A DNA stretch of 64,000 nt from Massilia agilis. Lineage in GTDB: Bacteria > Pseudomonadota > Gammaproteobacteria > Burkholderiales > Burkholderiaceae_D. This document shows, in pieces, positions 43,414-52,821 of this stretch. The number at the start of each line of letters is the position of its first letter. The first letter of the stretch is position 1. The position numbers and the translations under genes were made by a program. Where the stretch lies: positions 310,001-374,000 of the forward strand of contig NZ_JANUHB010000002.1 of assembly GCF_024756255.1 (NCBI RefSeq), written 5' to 3'. The notes under the pieces were generated by a model, which was not told the origin of the DNA, made no database searches, and worked only from the letters and a program-made list of their open reading frames with translations.

Positions 43414-45924
43414 TCACGGCGCTAAGCCCAGCTGCTTCATCGCCGCCGTCAGGGTCTTGGCCGCCCTGGCATACCCCTTCCACGGATCGTTGCCCTTGTC
43501 CAGCCGCGTGTGCGCGTTCTGCACGTTCCACTGGTCGCCCGACTTCAGGTGCGCCAGCTCGTCCCACGCCACCGGAACCGAGATGCCCAGCCCCGGCCGC
43601 ACCCGCGCCGACCAGGCGCTGGCCGTCGTTGCGCCCTGCCCGTTGCGCAGGTAGTCGATGAAAATCTTGCCGACCCGGTTGCGGGCGCCGCTCTTGAACG
43701 CAAACCGGTCCGGCAGCGTGGCGGCCAGGTGTCGCACCACCGCCTGCGAGAAGCCCTTGACCTCATCCCAGCCCAGGCTGCCCTTGACCGGCACCACCAC
43801 ATGCAAGCCCTTGCCGCCGCTGGTCTTGAGGAACGCCGGCAGGCCGAGCTGGTCGAGGAAGGCGTGCATCAGCTGCGCCGCTTCCTGCATCGCCTTCCAC
43901 TGCACGCCCTCGCCCGGGTCGAGGTCGAACACCATCCGGTCCGGCCTGGCGTAGGCCTTGCGCGTCGCGTTCTGCGTGTGGAACTCGACCACGTTCCACT
44001 GCGCGGCGGACAAAATACCTTCCACCGACACGATTTCGAGCATCGGCGGGTCGCCCGGATCGAGCTCTTCCGGCATGTGCACCACGCCCGGCAGCTTGCG
44101 CACGTCCGCGTGCTTCTGGAAGAACAGCTCGCCGCCCACGCCTGCCGGCGCGCGCACCAGCGCGAGCGGACGGCCCTTCAGGTGTTCGAGCATCAGCTCG
44201 CCGACGAGCGCGTAGTAGCGCACCAGTTCCAGCTTGGTCACGCCGGTGGACGGGTCCACCACGCGCTCGCCATGCGTCACCTTCAAGCTCGACGGCACTG
44301 TCGTCGCTGGGGCAGCCTCTTCGTGCCGTGGTTCGACTGTTTCCACGCTCTTCGCCTCCTCTCGGGTAATTTTCTTCGCGGGCTTGTCGGTACGCAAGCC
44401 CTGGAATGACGGATGGCGGATCGAACCGGTCTTGGTCCACTCCGAAAAACTTACCTCGGCGATGAGCTTGGGCTTGACCCAGTGGTTCGTGCGGCCCGGC
44501 ACGGCCTTGGGCGGGAACGGGTTCTCGTCGGTGGCGATCGCGCTGAGCTTCTTCATCAGCTCGCGCAGCGTCGTGTCGTTAAAGCCGGTGCCGACGTTGC
44601 CCGCGTACTGCAGCACGCCATCCTTGTCGTGGTAGCCCAGGATCAGCGAGCCAAAGCCCATGCGCGATCCCTGTGGGTCGGTATAGCCGCCGATCACGAA
44701 CTCCTGCCGCTGCTGGCACTTGAGCTTGATCCAGTCCGGCGAGCGGCGCGACACATACCTGGAGTCGCGCCGCTTGCCGATCACGCCTTCCAGGCCCAGC
44801 TTGCAGGCCGCTTCCATCAACTGCACCGGATCCTCGCCGAACTCGGCCGAAAAGCGCACCGTCTCGGACGGCTTTTTCTCGAGCTCTGCCTGCAGCAGCG
44901 CGCGGCGCTCGTCCAGCGGCACCTCACGCAGGTCGTAGCCGCGCAGGAACGGCGCGTCGAAGATGAAGTACACGATCTGCGCCGTGTTGGAGCCGTCGAA
45001 GGCCAGTTGCAGCATCCCGAAGTTCGGCCGTCCCTGCTCGTCGTTGACCACGATCTCGCCGTCGTACCAGCCGTCCGCCAGCTTCAGGCGCAAGAGCTCC
45101 TGCTGCAGCGGCTTGAGCTTGCCGGTCCAGTCGTTGCCGTTGCGGGTAACCAGGCGCACCGACTTGCCCTCGACGCGCGCGAGCATGCGGTAGCCGTCGA
45201 ACTTGACCTCGAACACCCAGTCCTGCGGCGTGGTCGGCGGCTTGTCCACCAGCGTGGCCAGCTCGGGTGCAAATTCGTCCGGCAGCGCCGCCTTGGCGGC
45301 CCCTGCCGGCAGCGCACCACGCTTGCCCGCCTTCGGCCTTGCGGCCGGTGCGGGCTTGATCGCGTCCGGCGGCAGCGGCAGCTCGCGCACGCTGTCGGGC
45401 ATTTCATCCACGACCGAAAATTCCTCGACCGGGCGCGCGAAGTCGTCCTTTTCCTTGATCAAGAGCCACGGTTCCTGCTTCTCGTCGCTGCGGTTCTTGA
45501 TGCGCACCAGCGCCCACTTGCCGTGCATCTTGTGGCCATGCATCTCGAACTTCAGGCTGCCCTTCTCATATCCCTGGCGTGGGTCCTCGAGCGGTTCCCA
45601 GGTGCCCTTGTCCCAGATGATGACCTTGCCGGCGCCATACTGCTTTTCCGGAATCGTGCCCTCGAACTCGTTGTACGAGATCGGGTGATCCTCCACGTGC
45701 ACCGCCATACGCTTGTCGCGCGTGTCGTAGCTCGGCCCCTTGGGCACGGCCCAGCTCTTCATGGTGCCGTCCAGCTCCAGCCGGAAATCGTAGTGCAGCC
45801 GGCTGGCCCAGTGCTTCTGGATCACGAACGACAGCCCGTTCTTGCACGGCTCGCCGCCCTCGGCCGGTTCCGACGTGACCGAGAAATTGCGCTTCTGTTT
45901 GTACACCTTGAGTGCGTCTGGCAT
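43414..45924 (-). CDS. ligD: DNA ligase D (LigD), three-domain NHEJ enzyme
   Basis: 836 residues from ATG 45924 (MPDALKVYKQKRNFSVT). Domain order: phosphoesterase (about 30-170; KHWASRLHYDFRLELDG), ATP-dependent ligase (about 230-530; EVKFDGYR with adenylated K241) and polymerase/primase (about 560-830; MVFDLDPGEG with catalytic Asp pair). Known role: processes and seals Ku-bound ends in bacterial NHEJ. Convergent with the SDR-Ku operon, with repeat copy D between; both halves of the pathway are thus in one locus. Confidence 0.96.
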   Translation of the reverse strand: MPDALKVYKQKRNFSVTSEPAEGGEPCKNGLSFVIQKHWASRLHYDFRLELDGTMKSWAVPKGPSYDTRDKRMAVHVEDHPISYNEFEGTIPEKQYGAGKVIIWDKGTWEPLEDPRQGYEKGSLKFEMHGHKMHGKWALVRIKNRSDEKQEPWLLIKEKDDFARPVEEFSVVDEMPDSVRELPLPPDAIKPAPAARPKAGKRGALPAGAAKAALPDEFAPELATLVDKPPTTPQDWVFEVKFDGYRMLARVEGKSVRLVTRNGNDWTGKLKPLQQELLRLKLADGWYDGEIVVNDEQGRPNFGMLQLAFDGSNTAQIVYFIFDAPFLRGYDLREVPLDERRALLQAELEKKPSETVRFSAEFGEDPVQLMEAACKLGLEGVIGKRRDSRYVSRRSPDWIKLKCQQRQEFVIGGYTDPQGSRMGFGSLILGYHDKDGVLQYAGNVGTGFNDTTLRELMKKLSAIATDENPFPPKAVPGRTNHWVKPKLIAEVSFSEWTKTGSIRHPSFQGLRTDKPAKKITREEAKSVETVEPRHEEAAPATTVPSSLKVTHGERVVDPSTGVTKLELVRYYALVGELMLEHLKGRPLALVRAPAGVGGELFFQKHADVRKLPGVVHMPEELDPGDPPMLEIVSVEGILSAAQWNVVEFHTQNATRKAYARPDRMVFDLDPGEGVQWKAMQEAAQLMHAFLDQLGLPAFLKTSGGKGLHVVVPVKGSLGWDEVKGFSQAVVRHLAATLPDRFAFKSGARNRVGKIFIDYLRNGQGATTASAWSARVRPGLGISVPVAWDELAHLKSGDQWNVQNAHTRLDKGNDPWKGYARAAKTLTAAMKQLGLAP

Positions 45925-46131
45925 GGCGGCACCTGCGCGAACGGCGATGCTGCCCAGTCTAGCGCGGCGGGCCAGGGCGCGACTGTACGCCATCTAACCG
46001 TGAAACATTGCTGCGCGGCGATTGTAAGCGGATGTAAAAACCGTCAACGCTGGCATGCGCCACGCCGTTTTTGAGCTCAGTAGCACGGGGCCTGGTGCCC
46101 CCACCCTGATCAACTTCCGAAGGAATTTACC

Positions 46132-46473
46132 ATGAGCAAAATCGTCGCTACCCTGATCGCTGGCCTCTTCGCAACCTCGGTGTTCGCTGCCCAAACCACC
46201 ACCGCGCCGGCCCAGACCACCACCCCGGCCGCATCGACCACGACCAAGGCCGACCAGGACGTGAGCAAGGCCAAGGCCAACGAAACCAAGGAAGCTGCCA
46301 AGGCCAACGCCAAGGTAGAGAAGAAAGAGGCGGAAGCGAAATCCGACGTTGAAAGCGCAAAGGCCGAAGCCCACAAATCGAAGGCCAAGGCCCACAAGAA
46401 AACCCAGAAGCAAAAAGCTGAAGCCAAGGCAGAAAAAGCCGAAAACCAGGCCGAAGCACAGACCAACAAATAA
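46132..46473 (+). CDS. Small exported Lys/Ala/Glu-rich protein
   Basis: 113 residues. Signal peptide 1-19 (SKIVATLIAGLFATSVFAA). The mature part is low-complexity: Thr/Ala/Pro at first, then Lys/Ala/Glu heptad-like helices (KAKANETKEAAKANAKVEKKEAEAK), likely an extended helix in the periplasm. No family assignment. SD GAAGGAA upstream; a strong intrinsic terminator follows, so it is a single-gene transcript. Similar small repetitive exported proteins are often highly expressed; that is inference. Confidence 0.75.
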   Translation: MSKIVATLIAGLFATSVFAAQTTTAPAQTTTPAASTTTKADQDVSKAKANETKEAAKANAKVEKKEAEAKSDVESAKAEAHKSKAKAHKKTQKQKAEAKAEKAENQAEAQTNK

Positions 46474-46494
46474 GCGCTCAAGTCCCACCATCCC

Positions 46495-46522
46495 AAAAGA
46501 CAGGCTCCGGCCTGTCTTTTTC
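46495..46522 (+). terminator. Intrinsic terminator after the small Lys/Ala-rich gene
   Basis: Perfect 10-bp stem AAAAGACAGG / CCTGTCTTTT with a 6-nt loop CTCCGG, followed by TTTTTC-type T tract. One of the clearest terminators in the window. Confidence 0.9.
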
Positions 46523-46567
46523 GTTCCTGCATGCTCTACAATCGGCGGACACACCGAAAGGCATGCC

Positions 46568-47512
46568 ATGCACCATATCGTTTTCCTCGACCGCGACAGC
46601 CTGGTCGCCAACGTGCGCCGCCCGCGCTTTGAGCACGACTGGACGGATTACCCCGGCACCGAGCCGGCCGACGTCGTCGCGCGCCTGGCCGGCGCGACCA
46701 TCGCCATCACCAACAAGGTCCCGGTGCGCGAAGACGCCATTGCGCAGCTCCCGGGGCTGAAGATGATCGCCGTCGCCGCCACCGGCACCGACAACGTGGA
46801 CCTGGCCGCCTGCCGCGCGCGTGGCATCGCGGTGGCCAACATCCGCAACTACTCGGTGGTGGCAGTGCCCGAGCACGTGTTCGCACTCATGCTCGCGCTG
46901 CGCCGCAACCTGGCCGCCTACCGCGCCGACGTCGAGGCCGGGCGCTGGGAGCAGTCGTCCCGCTTCTGCCTGCTGGACCACCCGATCGCGGACCTGGCCG
47001 GCAGCCGCCTGGGCATCGTGGGCTATGGCGCACTGGGCCAGAAGGTGGCGCAGCTGGGCCGCGCATTCGGCATGCGCATTGCAGTGGCCACCCGCACGCC
47101 GCCGCAAGACCCGGGCGTGGAGGCGCTGCCGCTGGAAGAGCTGCTGCGCACCTCCGACGTGGTGAGCCTGCACCTGCCGCTGAACGACCAGACGCGCGGC
47201 ATGATCGGCGCGCGCGAACTGGGTCTCATGAAGAAGAACGCGCTCTTGATCAACACCGCGCGCGGCGGGCTGGTGGACGAAGCGGCGCTGGCGCACGCGC
47301 TGGCCAACGGCGTGATCGGCGGCGCGGGTTTCGATGTGCTCAGCAAGGAGCCGCCGGCGCCGGACAACCCGCTGCTGCGGCTGCGCCTGCCGAACTTCAT
47401 CCTGACCCCGCACGTGGCCTGGGCCAGCGCCGGGGCGATGCAGACGCTGGCCGATATGCTGGTCGATAACATCGAAGCCTGGGCCGACGGGCGGCCGCAA
47501 AACCTCGTCTAG
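46568..47512 (+). CDS. D-2-hydroxyacid dehydrogenase (HprA-like)
   Basis: 314 residues, ATG 46568. Cofactor fold with GIVGYGALGQKVA (GxGxxG) and catalytic residues in NTARGGLVDE (Arg), KEPPAPDNP (Glu) and TPHVAWAS (His). The closest match by eye is the glyoxylate/hydroxypyruvate reductase group. Reduces 2-keto acids with NAD(P)H. Followed by repeat copy E and the convergent FMN hydroxyacid oxidase, a possible functional pairing since both act on 2-hydroxyacids. Confidence 0.93.
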   Translation: MHHIVFLDRDSLVANVRRPRFEHDWTDYPGTEPADVVARLAGATIAITNKVPVREDAIAQLPGLKMIAVAATGTDNVDLAACRARGIAVANIRNYSVVAVPEHVFALMLALRRNLAAYRADVEAGRWEQSSRFCLLDHPIADLAGSRLGIVGYGALGQKVAQLGRAFGMRIAVATRTPPQDPGVEALPLEELLRTSDVVSLHLPLNDQTRGMIGARELGLMKKNALLINTARGGLVDEAALAHALANGVIGGAGFDVLSKEPPAPDNPLLRLRLPNFILTPHVAWASAGAMQTLADMLVDNIEAWADGRPQNLV

Positions 47513-47522
47513 AACCGCCTTG

Positions 47523-47606
47523 GTAGGGTGGGCGGGTCTCCCGCCCACGCGTTCAAGCTGCGCCCGCGTACCTTGAACGCGTGGGCAGGAAACCTGCCCA
47601 CCCTAC
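47523..47606. repeat. Palindromic intergenic repeat, copy E
   Basis: GTAGGGTGGGCGGGTCTCCC at left and GCCCACCCTAC at right; arms GGGCGGGTCTCCCGCCC and GGGCAGGAAACCTGCCC, with GCGTTCAA / TTGAACGC pairing between them. The most complete and symmetrical copy. Convergent junction, 11 nt after one stop, 21 nt before the other. Confidence 0.93.
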
Positions 47607-47626
47607 GAACACCCACGGGGGCCAGC

Positions 47627-48772
47627 TCAGAAGCTGCCGGGCAAGAGGATATTCCTGTCCACATCCCGCACGTCGCGCAGTCCGCAGAACGCCATCGTCA
47701 GGTCAAGCTCGTTGCGGATGATCTCAAGGCATTTGGTCACGCCTGCCTCGCCCATCGCACCAAGTCCGTAGAGGAACGGGCGGCCGATGTACACGCCTTT
47801 GGCGCCGAGCGCCAGCGCGCGGATCACGTCCTGCCCCGAGCGGATGCCGCCGTCCATGTGCACCTCGATCCCTTTGCCCACCGCGTCCACGATGGCGGGC
47901 AGCGCGCCAATGCTGGACTGCGCCCCATCGAGCTGGCGCCCGCCATGGTTGGACACGATCAGCGCGTCCGCCCCGCTCTCGACCGCCAGCCGCGCATCCT
48001 CCGGGTCCATGATGCCCTTGATGATGAGCTTGCCGCCCCAGCGCTGCTTGATCCATTCCACGTCGGCCCAGGACAGCGCCGGATCGAACTGCTGGCTGGT
48101 CCACGACGACAGCGAGGACAGGTCCGACACGCTGGTCGCGTGGCCGACGATGTTGCCGAACTGGCGCCGCGGCGTGCCCAGCATGCCCAGGCACCAGCGC
48201 GGCTTGGTGGCGAGGTTGAGCATGTTCCGGATGGTGAGCTTGGGCGGCGCGCTCATGCCGTTGCGGATGTCCTTGTGGCGCTGGCCCAGCACCTGCAGGT
48301 CGAGCGTGAGCACCAGCGCCGAGCAGCGCGCGGCCCGGGCGCGCTCGATCAGGCGGTGGATGAAGTCGCGGTCGCGCATCACGTACAGCTGGAACCAGAA
48401 GGGTTTGGTGGTGTGCGCGGCCACGTCCTCGATCGAGCAGATGCTCATCGTCGACAGTGTGAACGGCACGCCGAATTTTTCAGCCGCGCGCGCGGCCAGG
48501 ATCTCGCCGTCCGCATGCTGCATGCCGGTCAGGCCCGTGGGCGCAAGCGCGACCGGCATCGCCACCTCCTCGCCGATCAGCGTGCTTCTGGTGCTGCGGT
48601 TTTCCAGGTTCACCGCGACGCGCTGGCGGAACTTGATCTTCTGAAGGTCCTCGCTGTTCGCGCGGTAGGTGGACTCGGTCCATGAACCGGCGTCGGCGTA
48701 GTCGTAGAACATGCGCGGCACGCGCTTTTTGGCCAGGATCCGCAGGTCTTCGATGGTGGTGATGATGGTCAT
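47627..48772 (-). CDS. FMN-dependent alpha-hydroxyacid oxidase/dehydrogenase (LldD-like)
   Basis: 381 residues, usual length. TIM-barrel flavoprotein signatures: YYDYADAGSWTE-type start, LAPTGLTGMQHADGE, IIKGIMDPEDA and SNHGGRQLDG, then VHMDGGIRSGQDV for FMN phosphate binding. Matches L-lactate dehydrogenase/glycolate oxidase family members. Oxidises an L-2-hydroxyacid and passes electrons to quinone or oxygen. It is 7 nt after the propeller sensor kinase stop-start junction (kinase gene upstream on the same strand), so the two may be co-transcribed. Confidence 0.93.
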   Translation of the reverse strand: MTIITTIEDLRILAKKRVPRMFYDYADAGSWTESTYRANSEDLQKIKFRQRVAVNLENRSTRSTLIGEEVAMPVALAPTGLTGMQHADGEILAARAAEKFGVPFTLSTMSICSIEDVAAHTTKPFWFQLYVMRDRDFIHRLIERARAARCSALVLTLDLQVLGQRHKDIRNGMSAPPKLTIRNMLNLATKPRWCLGMLGTPRRQFGNIVGHATSVSDLSSLSSWTSQQFDPALSWADVEWIKQRWGGKLIIKGIMDPEDARLAVESGADALIVSNHGGRQLDGAQSSIGALPAIVDAVGKGIEVHMDGGIRSGQDVIRALALGAKGVYIGRPFLYGLGAMGEAGVTKCLEIIRNELDLTMAFCGLRDVRDVDRNILLPGSF

Positions 48773-48779
48773 GGTTCCC

Positions 48780-51700
48780 TTAGTCGGTGGTTGCGATGTG
48801 CGCCGCGCGCACGGAAAGCGGCAGGTCGAGCACGAACAGCGCTCCCTTCCCGGGTTCGCCTTCGGCCCGGATGGTCCCGCCCAGCAGGTTGGTGACGATG
48901 TTGTACACGATGTTCAGGCCAAGCCCGGTGCCGCCGCTGCCCATGCGCGTGGTGAAGAAGGGCTCGAACACGCGCGCCAGGTGGACCGGATCGATGCCGC
49001 GGCCGTTGTCGCGGAACGTAATGCGCACCCGTCCGGGCTCCACCGATTCGGCAGACAACAGCATGTGTCCGCCCGGCTGCTCGAACGCGTGCAGCAAGGC
49101 GTTGTTGACCAGGTTGATCACGATCTGGCCAAGCGGTCCGGGAAAGCTGTCCATCACGATCCCGTCTGGCACCGCCAGCTCCAGCGTGTGGCCCGCCAGC
49201 CGCACCTGCTTCATCATGGTCGCCGCGATCTCCTGGCAGGCCTGGGCCAGGTCGAAGCGGCGCTGCTGGGCGCTGGCCTGGTCCACCGCAACCTGCCGGA
49301 AGCTGTTGACCAGGTCGGCCGCGCCGTGCAGGCTGCGCTCGATCAGGTGCGACGCTTCGGTCGATGCCGCGATCCACTGTTCCAGTTCCGAGCGGCGCAG
49401 CTGGGCCGCCTCGAAACGCTCGGCCAGCGCATCGGTCTTTTCGCGCAGCGTGCTGGCCATCAGCAGGCTGTTGCCGATCGGGGTGTTCAGTTCATGCGCG
49501 ACGCCCGCCACCAGCGAGCCGAGCGAAGCGAGCTTTTCGCGCGCCGCCAGCTGCGCCTGGGTGTCCTTGAGCTGGCGGTAGGCGTGGGCATTGTCCAGCG
49601 CCACGCCGACATAGGCCGCGAGGGTGCGCAGCATATCCAGGTGCACGCGGCGCCAGGCATTTCGCCCGAAACCCTGGACGGTCACCAGTCCCAGCACGCG
49701 CGCGCCGGCTGTCACCGGCACCATCAGCACCGAGCGCGGCGTGCCCTGGGCCAGCGGCGCGCACGGCAGCGCCATTTCGCCGGCACGCTCCACGGGCGCA
49801 TCCGGCAGGTAGTCGCGCCATTCCTGCTCCAGGTCGCCGATGAGGATCTCGCGCCCGGTCGCCACGCACAACGCACCCAGCTGGTATGGCGCGGCCAGCG
49901 GCCGTTCGAATGGCGGGCAGCGCTGCCCGCCCACCACCGTGAACGGGTAGGCCAGCACGCCGCGCTCCGGCTGGACCAGGGCGATGCCGAACACCGGCGC
50001 ATCCATCAGCGCGCGCACCTGCTCGTACAACGTGCCCATGATCGATTCGCTGTCCAGGTTCGCGGTCAGCATGCGCCCCAGCTCCGACAGCCGCGCGATA
50101 TTGCGCTGCGCCTGCTCCACCACTTCCTTCTGCTGCTCGACTTCGAGCCTGCGGCGCTCGGCCGCTTCCTTCTGCAGCACCAGTTCCGCGGTGCGCGCGC
50201 TCACCTGGCGCTCAAGCCGGTCCTTCTGCTGCATCAGCACGCGCACCCGCAGGCGGTAGCCCCAATACGCCGCCGACAATGCCAGCGCGGCGGCCAGGGT
50301 ACGGAACCACCAGGTCTTCCAGAACGGCGGCGTGATGGTGATGACGAGCGAAGTGGGCGCCTCGCTCCAGACGCCATCCTTGTTGCTGGCGCGGACCCGG
50401 AACACGTAGCGGCCCGGGTCCAGGTTGGTGTAGGTGGCAAAGCGCTTGGCGGCGCCGGTATCGACCCAGCCCTGGTCGAAGCCGTCGAGCCGGTAGGCGT
50501 AGCGGTTGGCGCGCGAATCGGCGTAGTGCAGCGCCGCGAATTCGATCGAGAACGTGGCATCGCGGTACGACAGGGTGATGTCGCGCGCATCGTAGGGCGG
50601 CACGCCGAGCGCGCGCGGCCGGTTATCGACCTGGAAGTCGGTGATCAGGACCGGTGGCGCGTACGGGTTGTCGCGCACCTCTGATGGCGTGAACGAGGTC
50701 ATGCCGTTCACGCCGCCAAAATACAGCTCCCCTTGCGGCGAGCGCCAGGCCGAGCCGACGAAGAACGAGCCGTCCACCAGCCCGTCCGCGGCGGTGTACA
50801 GCTTGAACTTGCGGGTGGCCGGGTCCACCCGCGACAGGCCCAGCGTGCTGCTCACCCAGAGCTGGCCGGTGATGTCCTCGAGGATCGCGCCGACCGGCAC
50901 CGTATCGCGCACGTCGGCAATGCGCAGCATCGCAAAGCGCGCGCGCCCGTCCGGCCCCAGCGCCATCTTGTGCAGGCCGCCGGCGGTGCCGACCCACAGC
51001 TCGCCGCGCGCCGACTCGTGCAGGTAGTACACGCGGTTGTGGCGCAGGCTGTCCGGATCGGCCGGATCATGGCGGAAGTGGGTGAAGGTGCCGGTGTCCC
51101 GGTCCAGCCGGTCAAGGCCGCTGTCGGTGCCGATCCAGATCGCGCCCTTGCGGTCTTCCAGCACCGAATACGTGAAGTTCTCGCCAAGGCTGCGCGCATC
51201 CTCCGCGCTATGGCGCCAGCCGCGCACCTTGCCGTCTGGCCCGCGCACAAACAGCCCGTTGCGGGTCGCGATCCACAAGGTGCCGTCGCGCCCCACGCGC
51301 AATCCCTGCACGTAGTTGTCGCTGTCCCCCAGCGGCACCGGCTTGAAGCGGCCGCTTGCCGCATCGCGCCAGGCCAGGCCCACGGCGGTGCCGACCCACA
51401 GGCCGCCGTCGCCATTGGCCAGCGAGGTCACCGTATCATCCGGCAGGCTCGCGCCGCGGCCCGCCTCATGCCGGTAGTGCTCGGCCAAGCCGCTGGCCGG
51501 GTCGAAGCGCGTCAGGCCGCCGCCGGTGGTACCGATCCACAGCCGGCCGTTGCCGGCATCGGCCACCGCACGCACCTTGTTGCTGCCGATCCCGCCTGCC
51601 TGGCCGGGACTGTAGGTGTAACGGGCAAAGCCGCCGCTGGCCAGGTCCACCCGGTTCACGCCGCCGAACAGGGTGCCCACCCACAGCGTGCCGGTGCGGT

Positions 51701-52712
51701 CCACCAGGATCGCGCCTACCTGGTTGTCGGACAGGCTGTGGCGGTCCATCGGCTCGCTGCGGTAGCTGACGAAGCGGCCCGCGGCAGGATCGCGCCACTT
51801 CAGTCCATCGAGCTCGGTGCCGACCCACAGCGTGCCGCCCGCGTCGTGATACAGGGCGAGCACGCGCACGTCGGCCATGCCCTCTTGTTCGCCAAGGTGG
51901 CGCCGCTGTGGCGCACCGTCGCCCAGGCGCCAGGCCTCCAGCCCCGCGCGGGTGCCGACCCACAGCGTGCTGCGCGGCCCCATCGACAGCGACAGGATCG
52001 TGTTGCGGCGCGCGTCCTGCCCGGGATCGACGCGGAAGTGTTCGAACCGGCGCGCGCCACGGGGCAGCCGGTCCAGCCCCGCGCCGGTGCCGACCCACAG
52101 CGCGCCGCTGCCGTCCAGGGCCAGCGCGTTGACGTGATCTTCGGCCAGGCTGGCGCTGTCACCGGCTTCATGGCGCAGCGTCATGAAGCGTCCGCTCGCC
52201 GGATCGAAATGGCGCAGCCCCGAAGGACTGCCCAGCCACAGACCGCCGCTGCCATCGGAGCAGATGGCGCTCACCCCCAGCATCGCCGCCGCCCCCGAGG
52301 TCGCGGGTGGCCGGTAGCGCACGAACTTCTGGCTCGCCTCGTCGAACCGGGCCAGCCCGCCCTTGGTGCCGAACCACAGCCGGCCCGCATCGTCCTCGAA
52401 CGACGCGGTGACGAAGTTGTCGGGAAGGCTGCCGGGATCGTCCGGGTCGTTGCGGTACACGGTCATCGTGTAGCCGTCAAAGCGGTTCAGTCCCGCCTGG
52501 GTGCCAAACCAGATGAAGCCGTGCCGGTCCTGCAGGATGGTCAGCACCGACTCCTGCGACAGTCCGCGCTCCAGGCCCAGGCGCTCGAAGCGCAGGCTGC
52601 GCGGGCCGGCGGCGAGCGCACCGGCGGCGGCCAGCGCCAGCAGCATTCCAGCGAGCCAGCGCACGATGCGCCGCCCCTGTCCCAACCCGGAATACCTGCT
52701 GCCAGCCAACAT
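48780..52712 (-). CDS. Large sensor histidine kinase with 14-blade propeller sensor
   Basis: 1310 residues. Signal peptide/anchor at 1-35; then 14 Reg_prop repeats of the form DxxGxLWVGTxxGLxRFD (e.g. GFIWFGTQAGLNRFD, GRLWFGTKGGLARFD, LYFGGVNGMTSF), i.e. two seven-blade propellers, a Y_Y_Y domain (YRLDGFDQGWVDTG), one membrane helix near 815, a coiled coil, a GAF domain, HisKA (GVAHELNTP, H1073) and HATPase with NALLH, DNGRGID and GTGLGLNI. Unlike many relatives it has no receiver or AraC domain. Likely senses a periplasmic polysaccharide or metabolite. Cognate regulator not in the immediate neighbourhood. Confidence 0.92.
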   Translation of the reverse strand: MLAGSRYSGLGQGRRIVRWLAGMLLALAAAGALAAGPRSLRFERLGLERGLSQESVLTILQDRHGFIWFGTQAGLNRFDGYTMTVYRNDPDDPGSLPDNFVTASFEDDAGRLWFGTKGGLARFDEASQKFVRYRPPATSGAAAMLGVSAICSDGSGGLWLGSPSGLRHFDPASGRFMTLRHEAGDSASLAEDHVNALALDGSGALWVGTGAGLDRLPRGARRFEHFRVDPGQDARRNTILSLSMGPRSTLWVGTRAGLEAWRLGDGAPQRRHLGEQEGMADVRVLALYHDAGGTLWVGTELDGLKWRDPAAGRFVSYRSEPMDRHSLSDNQVGAILVDRTGTLWVGTLFGGVNRVDLASGGFARYTYSPGQAGGIGSNKVRAVADAGNGRLWIGTTGGGLTRFDPASGLAEHYRHEAGRGASLPDDTVTSLANGDGGLWVGTAVGLAWRDAASGRFKPVPLGDSDNYVQGLRVGRDGTLWIATRNGLFVRGPDGKVRGWRHSAEDARSLGENFTYSVLEDRKGAIWIGTDSGLDRLDRDTGTFTHFRHDPADPDSLRHNRVYYLHESARGELWVGTAGGLHKMALGPDGRARFAMLRIADVRDTVPVGAILEDITGQLWVSSTLGLSRVDPATRKFKLYTAADGLVDGSFFVGSAWRSPQGELYFGGVNGMTSFTPSEVRDNPYAPPVLITDFQVDNRPRALGVPPYDARDITLSYRDATFSIEFAALHYADSRANRYAYRLDGFDQGWVDTGAAKRFATYTNLDPGRYVFRVRASNKDGVWSEAPTSLVITITPPFWKTWWFRTLAAALALSAAYWGYRLRVRVLMQQKDRLERQVSARTAELVLQKEAAERRRLEVEQQKEVVEQAQRNIARLSELGRMLTANLDSESIMGTLYEQVRALMDAPVFGIALVQPERGVLAYPFTVVGGQRCPPFERPLAAPYQLGALCVATGREILIGDLEQEWRDYLPDAPVERAGEMALPCAPLAQGTPRSVLMVPVTAGARVLGLVTVQGFGRNAWRRVHLDMLRTLAAYVGVALDNAHAYRQLKDTQAQLAAREKLASLGSLVAGVAHELNTPIGNSLLMASTLREKTDALAERFEAAQLRRSELEQWIAASTEASHLIERSLHGAADLVNSFRQVAVDQASAQQRRFDLAQACQEIAATMMKQVRLAGHTLELAVPDGIVMDSFPGPLGQIVINLVNNALLHAFEQPGGHMLLSAESVEPGRVRITFRDNGRGIDPVHLARVFEPFFTTRMGSGGTGLGLNIVYNIVTNLLGGTIRAEGEPGKGALFVLDLPLSVRAAHIATTD

Positions 52713-52804
52713 GTCGTCCCGCTCAGAATTGCGATGTCTTAATCTACCAGATCGGATTGCGGAAATGAAAGAAATTAAGGCTTCCGGAAAGCGAATCGCG
52801 CTGC

Positions 52805-52810
52805 TATAAT
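52805..52810 (+). promoter_or_regulatory. -10 element of first tRNA-Arg gene
   Basis: TATAAT, 11 nt before the tRNA 5' end. The upstream -35 is poor because the repeated unit begins just before it, unlike the two following copies. Confidence 0.65.
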
Positions 52811-52821
52811 GCGTGGCTCGG

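Noticed and set aside
44413..46074. A 553-codon frame antisense to ligD
   Set aside because: Shadow of ligD with no domain signatures and no Shine-Dalgarno.
50733..52742. A 669-codon open frame antisense to the propeller kinase
   Set aside because: Mirror of the repeat-rich kinase gene; its Pro/Ala/Gln/Arg composition and lack of any start signal mark it as a shadow.
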